From Pseudomonadota bacterium (lineage in GTDB: Bacteria; Pseudomonadota; Gammaproteobacteria; Acidiferrobacterales; UBA6901), in NCBI GenBank assembly GCA_021819085.1, contig JAKASJ010000009.1:1-64000 (forward strand): 64,000 nucleotides of DNA, written 5' to 3'. Under the pieces are notes generated by a model. The model was not told where the DNA came from. It made no database searches and saw only the letters and a program-made list of their open reading frames with translations. The translations under genes were made by a program, and so were the position numbers. Shown in pieces: positions 15,000-23,598 of the stretch (within the stretch, counting starts at the first letter, position 1; each line of letters begins with the position of its first letter).

Positions 15000-15851
15000 T
15001 CAGTCTGCGCCGGGCACGCTTGCGGACCAACGCACGATGATGTCGTGCAGCTGTTGCAGCCCGTCCGTCACCGCCGCCGGTCCGGGCTGCAAAATGTCGG
15101 GTGACCTGATTTCATAGACGTGCCCGTGACGGACGGCCGGAATGGCGCTCCAGCCCTGACGCTGCCTGAGACGTTCGGGCTGGAATTTCTTGCCGCACCA
15201 GGAACCAATGACAATATCGGGTGCGCGCCTCACGACCTCACGGGGGTCAGCGATGATGCGCTGTTTCGCGCTGGGCGCGGCGGCGAGTTCCGGAAAGCAA
15301 TCATCGCCACCGGCAATGCCGATGAGTTCCGAAACCCAGCGAATGCCGGAAATCATCGGATCATCCCATTCCTCAAAATAGATTCTCGGGCGCCGCGCCA
15401 GCGCCGCGCCGCTGCACCGGATATGGTTCATGCGCGTCTCAAAATCTGTGATCAAGGCCGTGGCCTTCGCTGTCGCGCCGACCATCGCACCCAGCATCGC
15501 GATCATGGCGAGAATTTCCTCCACGGAACGCTGGTTGAAAATGTGCACCGGCACGCCGCTGCGGATCAGCTGTGCGGCAATGTCGGCCTGCAGGTTGGAA
15601 AACCCGAGCACGAGATCGGGCCCGAGCCCGAGAATCCGGTCGATCTTCGCCGACGTGAACGCCGAAACCTTTGGTTTTTCCCTGCGTGCCTGCGGTGGGC
15701 GCACGGTGAACCCTGAAATACCGACGATCCGGTCCTGCTCGCCGAGAAGATAGAGTGTCTCGGTGGTTTCCGCGGTAAGACACACGATGCGCGCCGGCAG
15801 GCGCGAAAGCGTGCCGCTCGCAGTGGCGGGTTTTGGGCGATGGATGCTCAT
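15000..15851 (-). CDS. btuF: BtuF-like cobalamin-binding protein
   Basis: The 283-aa protein is a periplasmic-binding-protein fold of the BtuF/FecB type: RIVCLTAETTETLYLLGEQD, then VGISGFTVRPPQ, ILGLGPDLVLGFSNLQADIA, and IYFEEWDDPMISGI, the cobalamin-binding-like block. There is no clear signal peptide at the N-terminus (MSIHRPKPATASG), so it may stay in the cytoplasm as many cob-operon versions appear to do, or the true start lies elsewhere. It overlaps cobB by 4 bp and ends 6 bp before bluB. Likely role: corrinoid binding or salvage. Confidence 0.82.
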   Translation of the reverse strand: MSIHRPKPATASGTLSRLPARIVCLTAETTETLYLLGEQDRIVGISGFTVRPPQARREKPKVSAFTSAKIDRILGLGPDLVLGFSNLQADIAAQLIRSGVPVHIFNQRSVEEILAMIAMLGAMVGATAKATALITDFETRMNHIRCSGAALARRPRIYFEEWDDPMISGIRWVSELIGIAGGDDCFPELAAAPSAKQRIIADPREVVRRAPDIVIGSWCGKKFQPERLRQRQGWSAIPAVRHGHVYEIRSPDILQPGPAAVTDGLQQLHDIIVRWSASVPGAD

Positions 15852-17158
15852 GGCTGGAAGAGTCTCGCGACGGCCTCCGGGTTCGAAGGAAAATATGCAT
15901 GCACATAGGAGGCATGCACGCGGCCGTGGCGGTACACAGGCTCACCGTGCCCGGCGGCACGGGTATCGTTCGCGCGCGTGAGCGGCGCCATGCGGGTTTC
16001 GATGTGCGAGTGGTGAAACGTATGGCCGCGCAGCCGGCCCTCGGGCAGGGACATTTCCTGCAGGCCCAGGTTGGCGAGCCGTGCTTGCATGCGTGCGTGG
16101 CCGGGAAGCACGCCCGCCATGGGAGCGCTCTGGCCGCTGGCGTCGGTCAGCGACTCGAGAAGATACAACATGCCGCCGCACTCGGCGACGATCGGTTTGC
16201 CCTGTGCATGATGTTTGCCGATGGCTGTTTTCATTGCGTCGTTGCGCGCCAGCGTTTCGAGATGGAGTTCGGGGTAGCCGCCGGGCAGATAGAGACTGTC
16301 GGCGGCCGGCAGTGCGCTGTCGGCCAGCGGCGAGAAGAACGCGATCTCGGCACCCATCGCCTCGAGCAGCTCAAGGTTTGCGCGGTAGATGAAGGAAAAG
16401 GCTGCATCGTGCGCCACCGCGATTCGCCGGCCCTGCAGCCAGGGTTGCGGCAGATTCTCCGGTTGCGGCCAGAAGCCCGCGGCCGGCGGCAGGCCGGCCG
16501 CCGCGGTTTGTGCGAGCAGTTCGGCTGCACGGTCGAGTCGTGCGTCGAGATCGGCAATCTCAGCCGCCTGCACCAGTCCGAGATGACGATCCGGAAGCGC
16601 AAGATCGTTCGCGCGTGGCAAAGCGCCGAAAAAAGCGAGCGATGGAGACAGGCTGTCGGCGAGCATCCGCGCGTGCGTGGCACTGCCGGTCCGGTTGGCA
16701 ATCACGCCGGCAAATGACAGCCCCGGGCGGTAAGTCGCAAGCCCGTGCGCGACAGCGCCGAAGGTTTCGGCCATGGCCGAGCCGTCGATCACAGCCAGTA
16801 TCGATATGCCAAAGCGGTGGGCGAGATCGGCGCTAGACGGATCGCCGTCGAACAAGCCCATCACACCCTCGACCAGGATCAGATCGGCGTTCCCGGCAGC
16901 CTCGTACAGCAGCTGCCGGCAATGCGCTTCTCCGCCCATCCACAAGTCGAGCTGGTACACGGGGTTGCCGGAGGCGCGCCCTAGGATCATCGGATCGAGA
17001 AAATCCGGTCCGGTCTTGAACGCGCGCACCCGCCGGCCCTGGCGGCGATGCAGGCGCGCCAGCGCCGCGGTTACCGTTGTCTTGCCCGACCCGGAGGCCG
17101 GCGCGCTCACGAGGAACGCAGGACAGTGTCGCACCGTGTCCGTCGTGCTGGCCGGCAT
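15848..17158 (-). CDS. cobB: cobyrinic acid a,c-diamide synthase
   Basis: The 436-aa enzyme (CobB/CbiA) amidates the a and c side chains of cobyrinate with glutamine and ATP. The P-loop VSAPASGSGKTT (residues 17-28) is followed by FKTGPDFLDP. The C-terminal amidotransferase carries the nucleophile Cys327 in VAECGGMLYL and a terminal HASYVHAYF block with the His. A ribosome binding site (AGGAAG) precedes the ATG. It follows the two-TM gene by 3 bp. Cob enzymes for later steps (CobU onward) are truncated or absent in the window. Confidence 0.95.
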   Translation of the reverse strand: MPASTTDTVRHCPAFLVSAPASGSGKTTVTAALARLHRRQGRRVRAFKTGPDFLDPMILGRASGNPVYQLDLWMGGEAHCRQLLYEAAGNADLILVEGVMGLFDGDPSSADLAHRFGISILAVIDGSAMAETFGAVAHGLATYRPGLSFAGVIANRTGSATHARMLADSLSPSLAFFGALPRANDLALPDRHLGLVQAAEIADLDARLDRAAELLAQTAAAGLPPAAGFWPQPENLPQPWLQGRRIAVAHDAAFSFIYRANLELLEAMGAEIAFFSPLADSALPAADSLYLPGGYPELHLETLARNDAMKTAIGKHHAQGKPIVAECGGMLYLLESLTDASGQSAPMAGVLPGHARMQARLANLGLQEMSLPEGRLRGHTFHHSHIETRMAPLTRANDTRAAGHGEPVYRHGRVHASYVHAYFPSNPEAVARLFQP

Positions 17159-17161
17159 CGG

Positions 17162-17497
17162 TTACTTCCTGCCTTCGACCGAGTGGTCGGTACGCAATCC
17201 CGTCAGTGCGACAGTGGTTGCATGCGCCACGGCGGCGAGCAGGACGTAGATGAACGTGTAGCCCACATACGGAGGAAGGTGGCGGGTCACGCGTGCAGCG
17301 TAAGCGGCGATGGTGACATCCTGAAAGTGTCCGGAGAACGGGTAGAAACTGCCGTTCGAGATGAGGAATGCGACAGCCGTGCCAAGCGCAAGCACACCGG
17401 CGAGCCGCGTCAGTGTGCGCCAGTTGTCACGATGGCGTGGCGCATACCAGCGTCCGGCATACCAGATGGCCGCTGCCGGAAACCGGCGTTCCTGCAT
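17162..17497 (-). CDS. two-TM protein, first gene of the cobalamin operon
   Basis: The 111-aa product starts at ATG 17497 behind a perfect ribosome binding site (GGAGGAAGG). It has two membrane segments, about residues 31-50 (LAGVLALGTAVAFLISNG) and 72-96 (LPPYVGYTFIYVLLAAVAHA). No family is recognised. Because it is the first gene after the cobalamin riboswitch and 3 bp from cobB, a role in cobalt or corrinoid uptake is plausible. It is not an obvious CbtB or CbiN, having no His-rich tail. An upstream in-frame ATG at 17791 lies within the riboswitch and is rejected. Confidence 0.7.
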   Translation of the reverse strand: MQERRFPAAAIWYAGRWYAPRHRDNWRTLTRLAGVLALGTAVAFLISNGSFYPFSGHFQDVTIAAYAARVTRHLPPYVGYTFIYVLLAAVAHATTVALTGLRTDHSVEGRK

Positions 17498-17635
17498 TGA
17501 CCTTCCTCCGCGCACACCCGCGCGATCGCGTGTTGAAGAAATAAACGGGTGCAGAGGGGGATAAGGAAAAGCAACGGGCACGGGCTGCAAGGCCCTGCGC
17601 GTCGTGTATCGCCCTCCGCAATACCGTCGTACTAC

Positions 17636-17822
17636 TTCGGGCCGGTCTCCGGGCTCACGAGCGGGTATTTCCCCAACCTGCGCCTTCCCGTGCTGGAGCA
17701 CAGTGGCATTGAGCAGGCCCTTGACTCGTTTACCGTTGCGGGGGCAGCGCCGGGATGGTTCTTGAGAGAACGCACCGGCTTCCCGTTTCACCCCCCGGAA
17801 GAAATATCCGCGGGGAACCTGA
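17636..17822 (-). ncRNA. cobalamin riboswitch
   Basis: On the minus strand the conserved order is present: GGTGAAACGGGAAGCCGGTG near 17780, GCTGCCCCCGCAACGGTAA near 17740, GCCACTGTG near 17705, GGGAAGGCG near 17687, and a perfect B12 box AGCCCGGAGACCGGCC at 17655-17640. It lies 140 bp before the two-TM gene. Adenosylcobalamin binding should reduce expression of the whole cob operon. A possible GGGC/GCCC stem between 17580 and 17600 could be the expression platform. Confidence 0.95.
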
Positions 17823-17880
17823 AGTAGCTTGGCGACTCTAGCGGCTGGGTGATTACGCTGTCAAGCGCAGAGTGAATACC

Positions 17881-18168
17881 ATGGTTCGTGAACTCGCTCT
17901 ACCGGTGCGTCAGGCGTGTCGGGCGGGCGGCCTGACACGATCGTTGTTTGAGGCGCCCACGCTGCTGCGGGATGATCAGTCGGTCGTTGCGGCGTTAGAA
18001 GCGTATGTGCGGGACAATCCACGCCATAGCTTCGACAAACTTCATCCGGCGCTGCGAGCGCCGGGATTCGGCAAGTGCCGCGCGTATCGCGTATATAAAG
18101 CGCTGGGGCTCAATGTGAAGCACCGCGGCAAGGATACCTATGGACTCCACCCGGTTTGCAAGGCGTGA
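17881..18168 (+). pseudogene. IS3-family transposase OrfB, N-terminal fragment
   Basis: The frame MVRELALPVRQACRAGGLTR, then AALEAYVRDNPRHSFDKLHP and KCRAYRVYKALGLNVKHRGK matches the N-terminal HTH_21-type region of IS3-family (IS407-like) OrfB. It ends before the DDE core. No OrfA is found. Confidence 0.72.
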
Positions 18169-18278
18169 AACGCCGCTAGGCATGAAGATAAGACTGCACG
18201 TATCTATCCGGCCTGTCGGTGAGCGTGAGTAACCGCTCGGGCCATGACGGAGCGACCTGAAACCAGCCTCTCCCACCT

Positions 18279-18590
18279 TCAGGCCAACACCCGCAACCCT
18301 TTTGAATCGACCAGGCTCAGCAACTTGAGGGACGGCCCGTGCGGCTTCTTCTCGCCGCGTTCCCATTTCTGGATGGTTGACGTGCTGGTATTGAGATAGG
18401 CCGCAAAGACGGCTTGGCTCGCCTTGTTGCGCTGGCGAATACGCTTGATCTGCATCGCGCTATATTCGCGCACCTTTGGCAGGCACAATAGATCGAACTC
18501 CCGCATCGTTTGGGTTTGCATGAGTCCCGCTTTGTGCAGCCCGCGGGCCGTTGCATGTACCGCTTCCAGCACTGTTTTACGCTTTGCCAT
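18279..18590 (-). CDS. XRE-family antitoxin of a RelE-type pair
   Basis: The 103-aa product carries an XRE HTH near its C-terminus (KASQAVFAAYLNTSTSTIQK, WERGEKKPHGPSLKLLSLVD). This matches the HigA-like regulators that pair with COG4737-type RelE toxins. The start codon overlaps the end of the toxin gene by 14 bp. Intact. Confidence 0.87.
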   Translation of the reverse strand: MAKRKTVLEAVHATARGLHKAGLMQTQTMREFDLLCLPKVREYSAMQIKRIRQRNKASQAVFAAYLNTSTSTIQKWERGEKKPHGPSLKLLSLVDSKGLRVLA

Positions 18591-18954
18591 CGTCGTTCAT
18601 CTCAAATAATTCACCGGCCTGGATAGCCGTTGCGAGCTGCTGCTCGCTGTACCGCAATAACTCCTTGGCCAATAGCCGCAGTGCCCCAATCTCGCGATCC
18701 GTCACGTTGGCCCGTTCATTCTTCGGATAGCCATAAATGAAGAACGCCGAACTCCCCCGCCGGAAGGCAACCAACGTGCGCGCCCCTCCCCGCTTGCCGC
18801 GTCCAGGAATGGCTATGCGTTTCTTGTACAGGTAGCCGCCGAGCGCATCGGCCAACCCCTGCTCCATTTCCACTATAGCTGCGCGCAATACCGCCGCATT
18901 GAGCCCTTCCTTGGCCGCCCAGCGGTGGAACCATTTGGTTTTGTAGATTTTCAT
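18577..18954 (-). CDS. RelE/HigB2-like toxin (COG4737 type)
   Basis: The product of 125 aa starts MKIYKTKWFHRWAAKEGLN (an earlier ATG at 18966 is possible) and shows ALGGYLYKKRIAIPGRGKRG, then GARTLVAFRRGSSAFFIYGY and KNERANVTDREI. These are the hallmark blocks of COG4737 RelE-like toxins, which are usually ribosome-dependent mRNA cleavers. The palindrome at 18976-18990 sits just upstream with a TATAGT-like -10 overlapping it. Both genes look intact. Confidence 0.87.
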   Translation of the reverse strand: MKIYKTKWFHRWAAKEGLNAAVLRAAIVEMEQGLADALGGYLYKKRIAIPGRGKRGGARTLVAFRRGSSAFFIYGYPKNERANVTDREIGALRLLAKELLRYSEQQLATAIQAGELFEMNDDGKA

Positions 18955-18975
18955 CGGGTTCGACAAGTTTTACTA

Positions 18976-18990
18976 TAGCACCTAGTGCTA
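18976..18990 (-). promoter_or_regulatory. operator of the RelE/XRE pair
   Basis: TAGCAC (18976-18981), CTA, GTGCTA (18985-18990) is a perfect palindrome 22 bp upstream of the toxin ATG and overlaps a TATAGT -10 candidate. Confidence 0.6.
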
Positions 18991-19189
18991 CATCGTTCAA
19001 CTGATTGTAAGCCGACCATCGTGATGCGCGACACCCGGTCCCTCTCCCGCCATCCGTTAGAACCGGCGCAACAAAGACCTGTGTGGGCGGCATGAATTCC
19101 CGGACCCTATTGCGGGATTACTTACAGAGAGCTGCTTCAGTAACGTAGCACCTCGTTCGGCAGTCAGCGGTTTCCAGCGTTGCCTGAAC

Positions 19190-20192
19190 TAAACGAATTA
19201 CAGATATTGCTACAAGTGCCCGTTCGCGGACAGTCTTGTCGGTAAGCTGCCAGTTGGTAAAGTGGCCAGTCATGAAAGAGCTGTTCATCCTGATCGCCCA
19301 TCAGCTCGCGACCCGGGTCAAATTGGCCCAGCCGGGGGGAGCGCACGCCGTGGCGGTGGAATCAATGGTGCTGAAACACCCGTTGCGGGTCATGCAACGA
19401 ACACGAAAACGTGCGCCCCGGCTGACACCGTGAGATCGTCTGTTCTTCGGTCCATGTTGACTGTGGCTGTCCCCAAATCGCCAAAGGAAGATTTCAATGG
19501 TCCTGCGGCCGTCAACCTTCCGGCGCTTCGAGGTCAATAAGGATGGGTCCGACGAATCCTCGCGAAGCATCACCCGCCCAGTTCCGGTAACGACGGTCCG
19601 TCGTAGCCAATGGCTATCGCTCACGCGAGGGAGTGCCTGTGGTCCGTTGATTTCTTCAAGAAAAATCGACTGTGCTGCAATCGCTTTGGGTGATGGTTGT
19701 CATCGATGTGTTTGCCCGACGCTGCATCGGGTTTGCCGCCGAGCGCGGCGATATCGATGGACCGGCGGTCTGCCGGATGGCAAACACGGTGATGGCACAG
19801 CAGGACCCACCCCAATATCTGTCGACCGACAATGACCCACTGTTCGGATTTCATCATTAGCTCGCCAATCTGCGCGTTCTGGACATTAAGGAGATCAAAA
19901 GTCTGCCATTCGTGCCTCGCTCGCATCTTTATGGAACGGCTTGTCGGAACGGTCCGGCGGGAGTATCTCGACCGCGTCCTGTTCCGGAACGCCTCGGACT
20001 TGAAGAGAAAACTTCAGGAGTACCGGAATTACTGCAACGGACAGCGCGTTCACGCATCGCTGGATGGCAGAACACCGGATCAAATCAGCACCGGCGCGTC
20101 GCATATTCCGGCCCAGCCTGATCGGTTCGCCTGGATTTCATACTGTCGCGGGCTGTTACATGCACCGGTGGCGACGTGATTTGTAATTCGCC
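19190..20192 (+). mobile_element. degenerate second copy of the rve-type IS
   Basis: It begins near AACGAATTACAG and ends TTGTAATTCGCC, like the ends of the complete element at 8843-10032, and encodes pieces of the same transposase. From the ATG 19274 the frame stops at 19433. An internal deletion of about 190 bp joins the TFRRFE block to the VNKDG block. The catalytic region 19672-19860 keeps YLSTDNDPLFGFH but is followed by a stop and a frameshift before FMERLVGTVRREYLDRV. It cannot encode an active transposase. Confidence 0.75.
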
Positions 20193-20253
20193 AGCCACAG
20201 GTCCAAAGCCGTGAGCACGCTCGATACCACTTGTCATGATTACCAGCGCTGAA

Positions 20254-20637
20254 TCACAACATCCTGAACCCCGCGACACCCTTTGTGCGCTTATCGAAAG
20301 ACCCGGTTTCGTTGCAACCGTGAGCGGCATTGCGGTGTCCGGTCAGGCAATCCGCAAATCCGGCAGTTGAGCGGCGGTAATCGTGCAAAGCCGCCAACGC
20401 CACGTCGGCGTCCTCCACCTGCACCTCGTGGGTGGACAACAGCCGTTCAAGCGCCGTGATTATAGACTCTTTATCGTATCCGTATGCCGACTCCAGCACC
20501 CAGACGACTTCACTCAGCACAATGCAATTGACATAGCTGGGGCCGAATTCGATATAGCGTTTGGCCTTGATGGCCTGGGCCTCGTCATCGACCACCAGAT
20601 ACCGGACAAGCACGTTGGTATCAAGCCCGTTCATCAT
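20254..20637 (-). CDS. vapC: VapC-family PIN-domain toxin
   Basis: The 127-aa product (start ATG 20637, or the next codon) has the PIN fold: GLDTNVLVRYLVVDDEAQA with the first Asp, IVLSEVVWVLESAYGYDKE with the Glu, STAGFADCLTG with the Asp, and GSFDKRTKGVAGFRML at the end. PIN toxins of the VapC type are RNases, often against tRNA or rRNA. Its ATG overlaps the stop of the AbrB-type antitoxin. Intact. Confidence 0.88.
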   Translation of the reverse strand: MMNGLDTNVLVRYLVVDDEAQAIKAKRYIEFGPSYVNCIVLSEVVWVLESAYGYDKESIITALERLLSTHEVQVEDADVALAALHDYRRSTAGFADCLTGHRNAAHGCNETGSFDKRTKGVAGFRML

Positions 20638-20876
20638 GGAGCCTTGAAGCGGTGACGGATTGCCTCGTCCATGGCCTCGGGCGATATGGGTTTCTGGCCT
20701 TTGCGGCGGAGCAGACCGTACAGCTCTCCGATGTGATACCGGGCAGCCTCCACGACCACCTGGCCGCTATCGGCAATCCGGAACCGCACCTTATCTCCAA
20801 GTTTGAGCTTCAACCGTTCGCGAATATCGCGCGGGACCGTGATTTGTCCTTTGGAACTCAACCGGGCTTCCGACAT
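20634..20876 (-). CDS. vapB: VapB/AbrB-family antitoxin
   Basis: The 80-aa product is a SpoVT/AbrB swapped-hairpin DNA-binding protein (ARLSSKGQITVPRDIRERLK, LKLGDKVRFRI) followed by a C-terminal toxin-binding tail. A good ribosome binding site (AGGAGT) overlaps the operator at 20888-20912. It is the first gene of the vapBC pair. Confidence 0.9.
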   Translation of the reverse strand: MSEARLSSKGQITVPRDIRERLKLKLGDKVRFRIADSGQVVVEAARYHIGELYGLLRRKGQKPISPEAMDEAIRHRFKAP

Positions 20877-20887
20877 GACGTACTCCT

Positions 20888-20912
20888 ATAGGTAAGAACA
20901 TTCCTTACCTAT
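20888..20912 (-). promoter_or_regulatory. vapBC operator
   Basis: ATAGGTAAG (20888-20896) and CTTACCTAT (20904-20912) form exact inverted repeats around a 7-bp spacer, 11 bp upstream of the antitoxin ATG. A further half-site GTAAGGAT follows at about 20915. Confidence 0.65.
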
Positions 20913-20934
20913 CGTAAGGATACGCACGTTCGTT

Positions 20935-21142
20935 GCCAACAGGCAGGTCCACCCTGCTCGAAACGAAAAGCCAGCCGCCACGGACCGTTCACCGACAAGC
21001 GGTGTCTGCGATCGCCAGGCAACCTCGACGGCAATCTTCTCCTGAGCGGGCAGTCGGCGCGAGCGGGCGCAATGTTCACCGCGCTCACCTCCCACGGGGC
21101 CGTCAGACCCGGAAGCATTTGGTTAAGTTCGGTATCGCGCAT
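20935..21142 (-). pseudogene. fused remnants: HigB C-terminus and ISL3-type transposase N-terminus
   Basis: From 21142 the frame MRDTELNQMLPGLTAPWEVS matches the start of ISL3-family transposases. It then shifts frame and decays. At about 21000-20935 it runs into RLSVNGPWRLAFRFEQGG, which is nearly identical to part of the intact higB at 8477. So a second HigB once lay here and was joined to an ISL3 fragment. Neither piece is functional. Confidence 0.6.
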
Positions 21143-21230
21143 GGGTCACGGTTCCTGCAGGAAGAAGCGCGATACCCACCCGCAGGACGGGGATTAGGCA
21201 AGATCACCCCGACCCACAGAACCCTGAAGA

Positions 21231-21266
21231 ACCTAAAAAAAAGGGGCTGCGATATCCTGCAGCCCC
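21231..21266 (-). terminator. Rho-independent terminator of the fadL-like gene
   Basis: On the minus strand GGGGCTGC (21266-21259), loop, GCAGCCCC (21250-21243) is followed by a run of eight T. It lies 40 bp after the stop of the porin gene. Confidence 0.85.
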
Positions 21267-21305
21267 GATTACCACTTGCTTCCGGCTCAACCGCGCCGGG
21301 TCTTG

Positions 21306-22511
21306 TCAGAACGCATAATTGACGCCGAGACCGAAAGCAGTTTGGGACATGCTGATCTTGACGCCAGGAGTGTGCGAAGTGGCCGAGGCCGTCTCCGTGA
21401 CCGATGGCGCATATAGATAGTAGGCATTCAATGTCGCCTTGCTATCCAGCTTGTAGCCAACACCCAACGTGACATGACTCTGGGAAATCGCCGGGAACGG
21501 ATAGTTGGCGAAGGCCGCATCCATAGAACCGTTCACGGCCGCGGCGCCACCCTGAATGGGCGACTTGCCATAATTGTAGCCGATGCGCAGTGCCAGACTG
21601 TCGGTCGGACGGTATTCGGCGCCGATCTTGTAGACCGGCTCGCTCTTCCAGCCGAAGAACTTGAACACATCGACACCTGCCCAGTCGTAATACAGGGCAT
21701 CCGCCAAAATGTCCACGTTGGGACCGACAGCGAACTTCGCACCCACGCCGTACTCGGTGGGCAGATCCAGACCGCTGTTGCCCGTGAACCCGAACCCGCT
21801 TAGAAGCTGTTTGAAGTAATCGTTGTGGTCCTTCATGCTGAGCTTGGGCTGGAACATGGCGCCGAGCTCAATGCCGTCGGCAACCTTGGCGTCCAGACCA
21901 AGCTTGACGCCCACGCCGGTGGCAGTACGCTGGCCGGTGCCAGATGCGCCTTCTCCGAAAAGATTGCGCGTGGTCAGGGTCTCATAACCGAGCAGGACCG
22001 AGATGCCTCCCGCAAAGTCCGGCGTGAAATTGTAGCTCATCGTCGGGGCCAGAATCAGGCCTTGGAGGTTGACACTCTGCGGCCCGGCGGTTTGTCCAAA
22101 TGCGGACGGAAAAGGATCGGAACCATAGTCGGTATTCATGCCGCCCATGGCATAGGCCATGATGCCCCAGTTCATGTCGCTGTCGATCCGTGACGTGAAC
22201 GCCGCCTGCGGAATGGCGAACATGGTGCTGTCGCTCTTGACCACGGAGCCGCCCACGCTGGTGGAATCGACCTTGCGTTGCGGGCTGAAAATGGTCCAGC
22301 CTGCGCTGATGGCGTTACCGGTCTGGCTGATCAGGGCCGGATTGTCCATGCCGGCCGCGGCCTCACCCGCATTGGCCAGCCCCGCTCCGCCCATACCCTG
22401 GGATACCATGCCGTTGCCGGCCGGCAGAATGCCGTTTGTGGCGAAGGCGCTCGCCGGCAGCGCGAACACCGCAGCGACGGCCAGGGCCAATCTGGTTTTT
22501 CTGATGAACAT
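21306..22511 (-). CDS. FadL/OmpP1-family outer-membrane protein
   Basis: The 401-aa product starts at ATG 22511 behind GGAGGAAC. It has a signal peptide (FIRKTRLALAVAAVFALPAS, then AFA) with cleavage before ATNGILPAGNG, the characteristic FadL-family mature start (ATNGxxxxGxG). The rest alternates in beta-strand fashion and ends in aromatic-terminated NYAF. FadL proteins import hydrophobic compounds across the outer membrane. An inverted repeat at 22560-22595 sits 49 bp upstream and a terminator follows. A distant relative is at 51034-52401. Confidence 0.9.
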   Translation of the reverse strand: MFIRKTRLALAVAAVFALPASAFATNGILPAGNGMVSQGMGGAGLANAGEAAAGMDNPALISQTGNAISAGWTIFSPQRKVDSTSVGGSVVKSDSTMFAIPQAAFTSRIDSDMNWGIMAYAMGGMNTDYGSDPFPSAFGQTAGPQSVNLQGLILAPTMSYNFTPDFAGGISVLLGYETLTTRNLFGEGASGTGQRTATGVGVKLGLDAKVADGIELGAMFQPKLSMKDHNDYFKQLLSGFGFTGNSGLDLPTEYGVGAKFAVGPNVDILADALYYDWAGVDVFKFFGWKSEPVYKIGAEYRPTDSLALRIGYNYGKSPIQGGAAAVNGSMDAAFANYPFPAISQSHVTLGVGYKLDSKATLNAYYLYAPSVTETASATSHTPGVKISMSQTAFGLGVNYAF

Positions 22512-22559
22512 GTGTCTGGTTCCTCCACGGATTGAAGTGTGTTGTTCCAATTCTTGACC

Positions 22560-22595
22560 GGTGACTTATGCATTCCTGCGTCCGCATAAGTCACC
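22560..22595 (-). promoter_or_regulatory. 12-bp inverted repeat upstream of the fadL-like gene
   Basis: GGTGACTTATGC (22560-22571) and GCATAAGTCACC (22584-22595) are exact inverted repeats separated by 12 bp. The position suits a transcription-factor operator or an mRNA-leader hairpin; the regulator is unknown. Confidence 0.6.
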
Positions 22596-23217
22596 TTAAC
22601 CAGAGGTATAGCAGATCTGGCGACAAGCGTTGGTTTTTCGCCGACCAGGCTGTTTTCCGCCATCCCCCTGCCCGGGATACCCCCGGTGACCGCCCGGAAT
22701 GATCCGCGCGCGCGGCGCGGCTGTCAACGTGACGTTATCAAGCGCCGAAACTCCAGACATCCCGTTGATTGATAACGACTTTTATCCGGATCGCTGCGAC
22801 GACGATCCGCGATAAGGGATCATTGCCGCCGATACTATAATAGGAGCGGGATCCCGCGCCCGAAAAATGCCCTCCTTCCGCATGCCGTCCGGCGGCGCCG
22901 TCGCTGGCCCAATACGGGTCGGATTCCGGCTGCAGCCGCGCCGGCGGCACCTCGAATCGCCTGGGCTCCCGCCGAACGATTTGGATAACCTCTAGAAACG
23001 CAGCATGCGCCGTGCTCCGCAACGGGTCGCTGCCACCGCCGCGACCGACCGGGCCCTGCCATCGGCGCTGCACGTCGCGGCGCCTGGCGTTCGCCGCACA
23101 GCGGCGTGCTGCCCCGGACCCGCGCAGCCGCCAACGCGAACCACTGCCGGTGGCAACGCTCCACCAGCGAATGCGCAGCCGCATCAGGCGCCAGGCATCG
23201 GATCGGGACACACGGGG
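22596..23217. other. no recognisable gene
   Basis: Open frames exist on both strands because of high GC, for example a 157-aa minus-strand frame, but composition is Arg-rich and no domain is recognised. A GCGGGATCCCGC palindrome lies near 22850. Confidence 0.45.
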
Positions 23218-23598
23218 CTACGGCGCGCCGGGCATGAAGGCCGTTCGCACGGCAGTGACGAACGTCTCCGCTGGTTCAACCATCGCGCGCGCATCAGTGA
23301 GTTCGACCGCGTTGTCGCTGTAGTCAGCGACATGCCGGAAGGCTTCGGCATGCTTGAGCAGTCGTCCTGCTTCCTTGGGCATTGGACCGCCCTTTACCAG
23401 ATGGTCGTTGAAGGCGTTGAGCACACCACGGCGGGTCTTGCCAACGTCGTGCCCGGCAGCCAACAGCGCAGCGCGGGCGGCGTCAAACATCGCGTAGCAG
23501 GCCCGGTTGCAGGAGCCATCGGCATCGCCGCGGTCCAGCAGCGCTCGGGCCGACTCGGCGGCCTGCACGGCCTTGGCCATCAGGTCCTCCGCTTTCAC
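23218..23598 (-). CDS. HEPN-domain protein of a nucleotidyltransferase/HEPN pair
   Basis: The GTG at 23598 overlaps the upstream gene stop as GTGA. The 126-aa helical product shows the HEPN pattern SCNRACYAMFDAARAALLAA and a later FRHVADYSD block. No canonical RX4HXY RNase motif is visible, so it may not be a HepT-type toxin. HEPN proteins encoded with a minimal nucleotidyltransferase usually act as a TA or stress module in which one partner modifies or inhibits the other. Confidence 0.78.
   Translation of the reverse strand: MKAEDLMAKAVQAAESARALLDRGDADGSCNRACYAMFDAARAALLAAGHDVGKTRRGVLNAFNDHLVKGGPMPKEAGRLLKHAEAFRHVADYSDNAVELTDARAMVEPAETFVTAVRTAFMPGAP

Noticed and set aside
17162-17791. longer 209-aa version of the two-TM protein
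   Set aside because: Its first 98 residues would be translated from the cobalamin riboswitch; the ATG at 17497 has a perfect ribosome binding site.
22738-23211. 157-aa minus-strand gene between the FadL gene and the HEPN gene
   Set aside because: Arg/Gly-rich composition, no ribosome binding site, no domain; both strands are equally open here because of high GC.
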